Below are positions 19,970 through 21,338 of a stretch of 21,338 nucleotides of DNA, piece after piece. Position numbers and translations under genes: made by a program. The DNA comes from a virus. The notes under the pieces are model-generated. The model made no database searches. It saw nothing but the letters and a program-made list of their open reading frames with translations, and had not been told where the DNA came from. Positions within the stretch are counted from its first letter, which is position 1; each line of letters starts with the position of its first letter. The DNA is taken from positions 1-21,338 of IMG/VR virus record IMGVR_UViG_3300006737_000273; one strand, given 5' to 3'.

Positions 19970-19997
19970 AAAAAAAGACCCCTCTTGGGGAGGGGTC
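19970..19997 (-). terminator. Rho-independent terminator after 52-aa gene
   Basis: GACCCCT-(7)-AGGGGTC, 7-bp perfect stem, followed by seven T on the minus strand. Confidence 0.9.
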
Positions 19998-20007
19998 GGG
20001 ACCTACA

Positions 20008-20166
20008 TCACAATAAAATTTCTTTGCATATGCGTTTGCATGCACTAGACTCTTGTTCACATTCAATTAGACACTCATAGTAGTCATTGATTTTGTCGTC
20101 TGCTTCCTCTAATTGCTCTATTCGACACCATTCAGTCAACTGATTGTGCGAAATTATGTTATGCAT
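20008..20166 (-). CDS. 52-aa Cys-rich acidic helical protein
   Basis: MHNIISHNQLTEWCRIEQLE, then EADDKINDYYECLIECE and ending SACKRICKEILL. Four to five Cys placed as C-x3-C (ECLIEC) and C-x3-C (ACKRIC) suggest a helical hairpin held by metal or disulfides. Small proteins ending in CKRxCKExL are familiar in cyanophages, function unknown. The stop is 11 bases before the terminator stem. Confidence 0.72.
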   Translation of the reverse strand: MHNIISHNQLTEWCRIEQLEEADDKINDYYECLIECEQESSACKRICKEILL

Positions 20167-20187
20167 GTAAAGATAGATCGGAAAGAC

Positions 20188-20226
20188 TTATGATGTAAGG
20201 GATTTGAACCTTTCATTTCATCACAA
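20188..20226 (-). other. tRNA top-half-like hairpin
   Basis: TTGTGATG pairs with CATCATAA (8 bp, one G-T) around an arm AAAGG-TTCAAAT-CCCTT, which has a canonical TPsiC-type loop and one mismatch. This is the shape of acceptor stem stacked on T arm, without D and anticodon arms. I could not fold a full tRNA here. It may be a tRNA remnant or a tRNA-like RNA element in the leader of the 52-aa gene. Confidence 0.35.
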
Positions 20227-20294
20227 CCTCTTGCGACTGCACTATCTATACAAGTTTGTGTTAGTTCACTAACATTTGTAATTTCTTTACAAGA

Positions 20295-20477
20295 CTAAAC
20301 GTCTACTGATTTGGGTGGTGTGTAATTGCCGGGAAACGCTGATGGCATATTGTATTTTTTCTTCCAATTGCCTGAACCATAATCGATTTTCAACTTACGG
20401 TCAACAGGTGGTTTGGGAGCATGGTCTTGTCTTTCCCGACCAGAGTATGCTTCTCTGAATTGCTTGAAAGTTTTCAT
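20295..20477 (-). CDS. 60-aa basic protein after gp23
   Basis: Starts MKTFKQFREAYSGRE, an N-terminus (MKTFKQF-x-E) often seen in proteins of cyanophages, possibly a processing or head-targeting tag. Then a basic, proline-rich disordered-looking part: HAPKPPVDRKLKID, GNWKKKYNMPSAFPG. It may be a small virion-associated or DNA-binding protein; this is inference from charge and position after the capsid gene. No ribosome site or late promoter is clear. Confidence 0.68.
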   Translation of the reverse strand: MKTFKQFREAYSGRERQDHAPKPPVDRKLKIDYGSGNWKKKYNMPSAFPGNYTPPKSVDV

Positions 20478-20526
20478 CGTTTTGAAATGGATTCCATATA
20501 GAGTCTATGACAGCGATTGGGGTATT

Positions 20527-20550
20527 TCCAACAACACATCCAACAACACA
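20527..20550. repeat. Perfect 12-bp tandem duplication
   Basis: The unit TCCAACAACACA occurs twice in direct succession, between the gp23 terminator and the 60-aa gene. Read on the minus strand it is TGTGTTGTTGGA twice. Confidence 0.9.
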
Positions 20551-20557
20551 TTGAGAT

Positions 20558-20582
20558 AAAAAAAGGGAGTCCGAAGACTCCC
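20558..20582 (-). terminator. Rho-independent terminator after gp23
   Basis: GGGAGTC-TTCG-GACTCCC with a UUCG loop, followed by seven T on the minus strand, 21 bases after the gp23 stop. Confidence 0.93.
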
Positions 20583-20603
20583 TGTAAGGTATGTGATACC
20601 AAA

Positions 20604-21338
20604 TCACATGAGGTTTTGGACCTTGACGCGACGGTAGTAGCGGTTGGAACCAGCAGTGATACGACCCAGACCTTGGGTAGTACCTTCTGCATAGGGGTTT
20701 GCAACCATGCCGTAGCGAGTCTTGAAACCGATTTTCGGCTGGAAGGTGTCCTGACCAACGGCGCGAACCATTTGCAGGGGCACGTAAGGGCAGTAGAACA
20801 GACCGGCGTCATAAGGGTTAGAACCCTTGTAGCCCATCACGTAATACTGATCTGCACTCAGGTTGGCAGCAAACGGGTCAATGTAGACGCGATAGCGACC
20901 GTTGAGGGTACCAGCGAAGGTGTTGCCGGTGTCATCAACGTTCATGTTGGATGACAGGGCGGGGGTGTAGTCCAGTTGACCAGCGGCGGTCAGAGCGGAA
21001 GCAACATCAGCGGAGCAAAGGATGATGTTACCCTTCCCGCGACGAGTCCTTTGAGCGATGGCGTTAGCATCACGCTCCAGTTGGAAGATCATACCTTTGA
21101 ACTTCTCAACCATCCAACGACCGTTGCTGTCGGTGTCAAGGTCGAACACGCCAGTGGTGGCAGTGTTGGTTTGAGCACCTGCTTCAGCAGACTTGTAGAT
21201 GGTACGGATGATCTCGCGGTTGATCTCAGCAAGAATCTCAGTGCTGAGGATGTTAGCGAGTTCCGCTTCAGCATCCAGACCGTGGATCGCCTTCAGGTCC
21301 TGAGCAAGCTCAAGGCTGTACTCTGCCTTCAGGGCACG
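20604..21338 (-). CDS. 23: Major capsid protein gp23, C-terminal part (cut by window edge)
   Basis: 244 residues are present, open to the right edge. The first visible residues RALKAEYSLELAQDLKAIHG, then LDAEAELANILSTEI and EINREII, match T4 gp23 ALKAEYSLELAQDLRAVHGMDADAELSGIL closely. Later GKGNIILCSADVASAL, YRVYIDPFA, YYVMGYKGS, GLFYCPYVPLQ and PKIGFKTRYGM are the classical capsid segments used for g23 surveys. It forms the hexamers of the prolate or isometric head after prohead cleavage. G and C content and codon use look richer than in the replication genes, as expected for a highly expressed gene. A strong terminator follows. Confidence 0.98.
   Translation of the reverse strand, partial: RALKAEYSLELAQDLKAIHGLDAEAELANILSTEILAEINREIIRTIYKSAEAGAQTNTATTGVFDLDTDSNGRWMVEKFKGMIFQLERDANAIAQRTRRGKGNIILCSADVASALTAAGQLDYTPALSSNMNVDDTGNTFAGTLNGRYRVYIDPFAANLSADQYYVMGYKGSNPYDAGLFYCPYVPLQMVRAVGQDTFQPKIGFKTRYGMVANPYAEGTTQGLGRITAGSNRYYRRVKVQNLM

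Noticed and set aside
20185-20262. Complete tRNA gene on the minus strand
   Set aside because: The T arm looks right, but no 5' acceptor partner, D arm or anticodon loop with a U before the anticodon fits at normal distance. Only the top-half-like hairpin is kept.
1-21338. CRISPR arrays, insertion sequences, transposases, integrase or attachment sites
   Set aside because: No regularly spaced repeats, transposase motifs or long terminal repeats were seen; the window is a continuous lytic phage gene array.

Overview
The window is a fragment of a T4-like cyanophage genome (a myovirus of marine Synechococcus or Prochlorococcus). The evidence is the T4 core gene set (gp43, RegA, gp62, gp44, gp45, gp46, gp47, gp55, UvsW, UvsY, gp23) together with cyanophage-type auxiliary genes (two high-light-inducible proteins, plastoquinol terminal oxidase PTOX, Hsp20). 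All 45 genes I can support lie on the minus strand. The reading order of the genome is therefore from the right end of the window to the left. Both ends cut genes: gp23 lacks its N-terminus at the right edge and gp43 its C-terminus at the left edge.

In transcription order: (1) 21338-18966 holds the end of major capsid gene gp23 with a strong terminator, four small unknown genes, a tRNA-top-half-like hairpin, and a tail-tube-fold protein in the place expected for gp3. (2) 18982-12033 is the recombination and late-sigma block: uvsY, uvsW, an Sm-like protein, then a good sigma70 promoter leading gp55, three small genes, gp47, a DUF3110-like gene and gp46. (3) 12032-9289 is accessory membrane and photosynthesis DNA. 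It holds two exported barrel-like proteins behind a late promoter, a glycine-rich membrane protein, a small His-rich membrane protein, and a perfect-consensus sigma70 promoter driving hli, a membrane protein, a second hli and two membrane microproteins. (4) 9292-6713 is the clamp and clamp-loader block: a promoter partly inside a terminator, gp45, four small genes and gp44. (5) 6689-3110 is an accessory island between gp44 and gp62. It holds a membrane microprotein, a nucleotide-sugar epimerase, a probable PD-(D/E)XK nuclease coupled to a D12-class adenine methyltransferase, PTOX and two unknown genes. (6) 3123-1 carries a promoter, a 47-aa gene, gp62, regA, a perfect T4 late promoter with hsp20, a nucleotidyltransferase-fold gene, a second Sm-like gene and gp43.

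Genes are very tightly packed, mostly joined by ATGA or longer overlaps. Regulation looks like T4: sigma70-type promoters (TATAAT/TATACT) precede replication, late-sigma and hli genes, and TATAAATA-like late promoters precede structural or accessory genes. The most interesting items are the compact restriction-modification-like pair, the exported barrel-protein pair with its structured leader, the hli/microprotein cassette, a divergent antisense promoter at gp55, and two Sm-like genes in one phage. No gene-free stretch longer than 300 bases exists. The longest (about 130 bases) are 11904-12032, 20167-20294 and 20478-20603, and each holds regulatory or structural signals described below.
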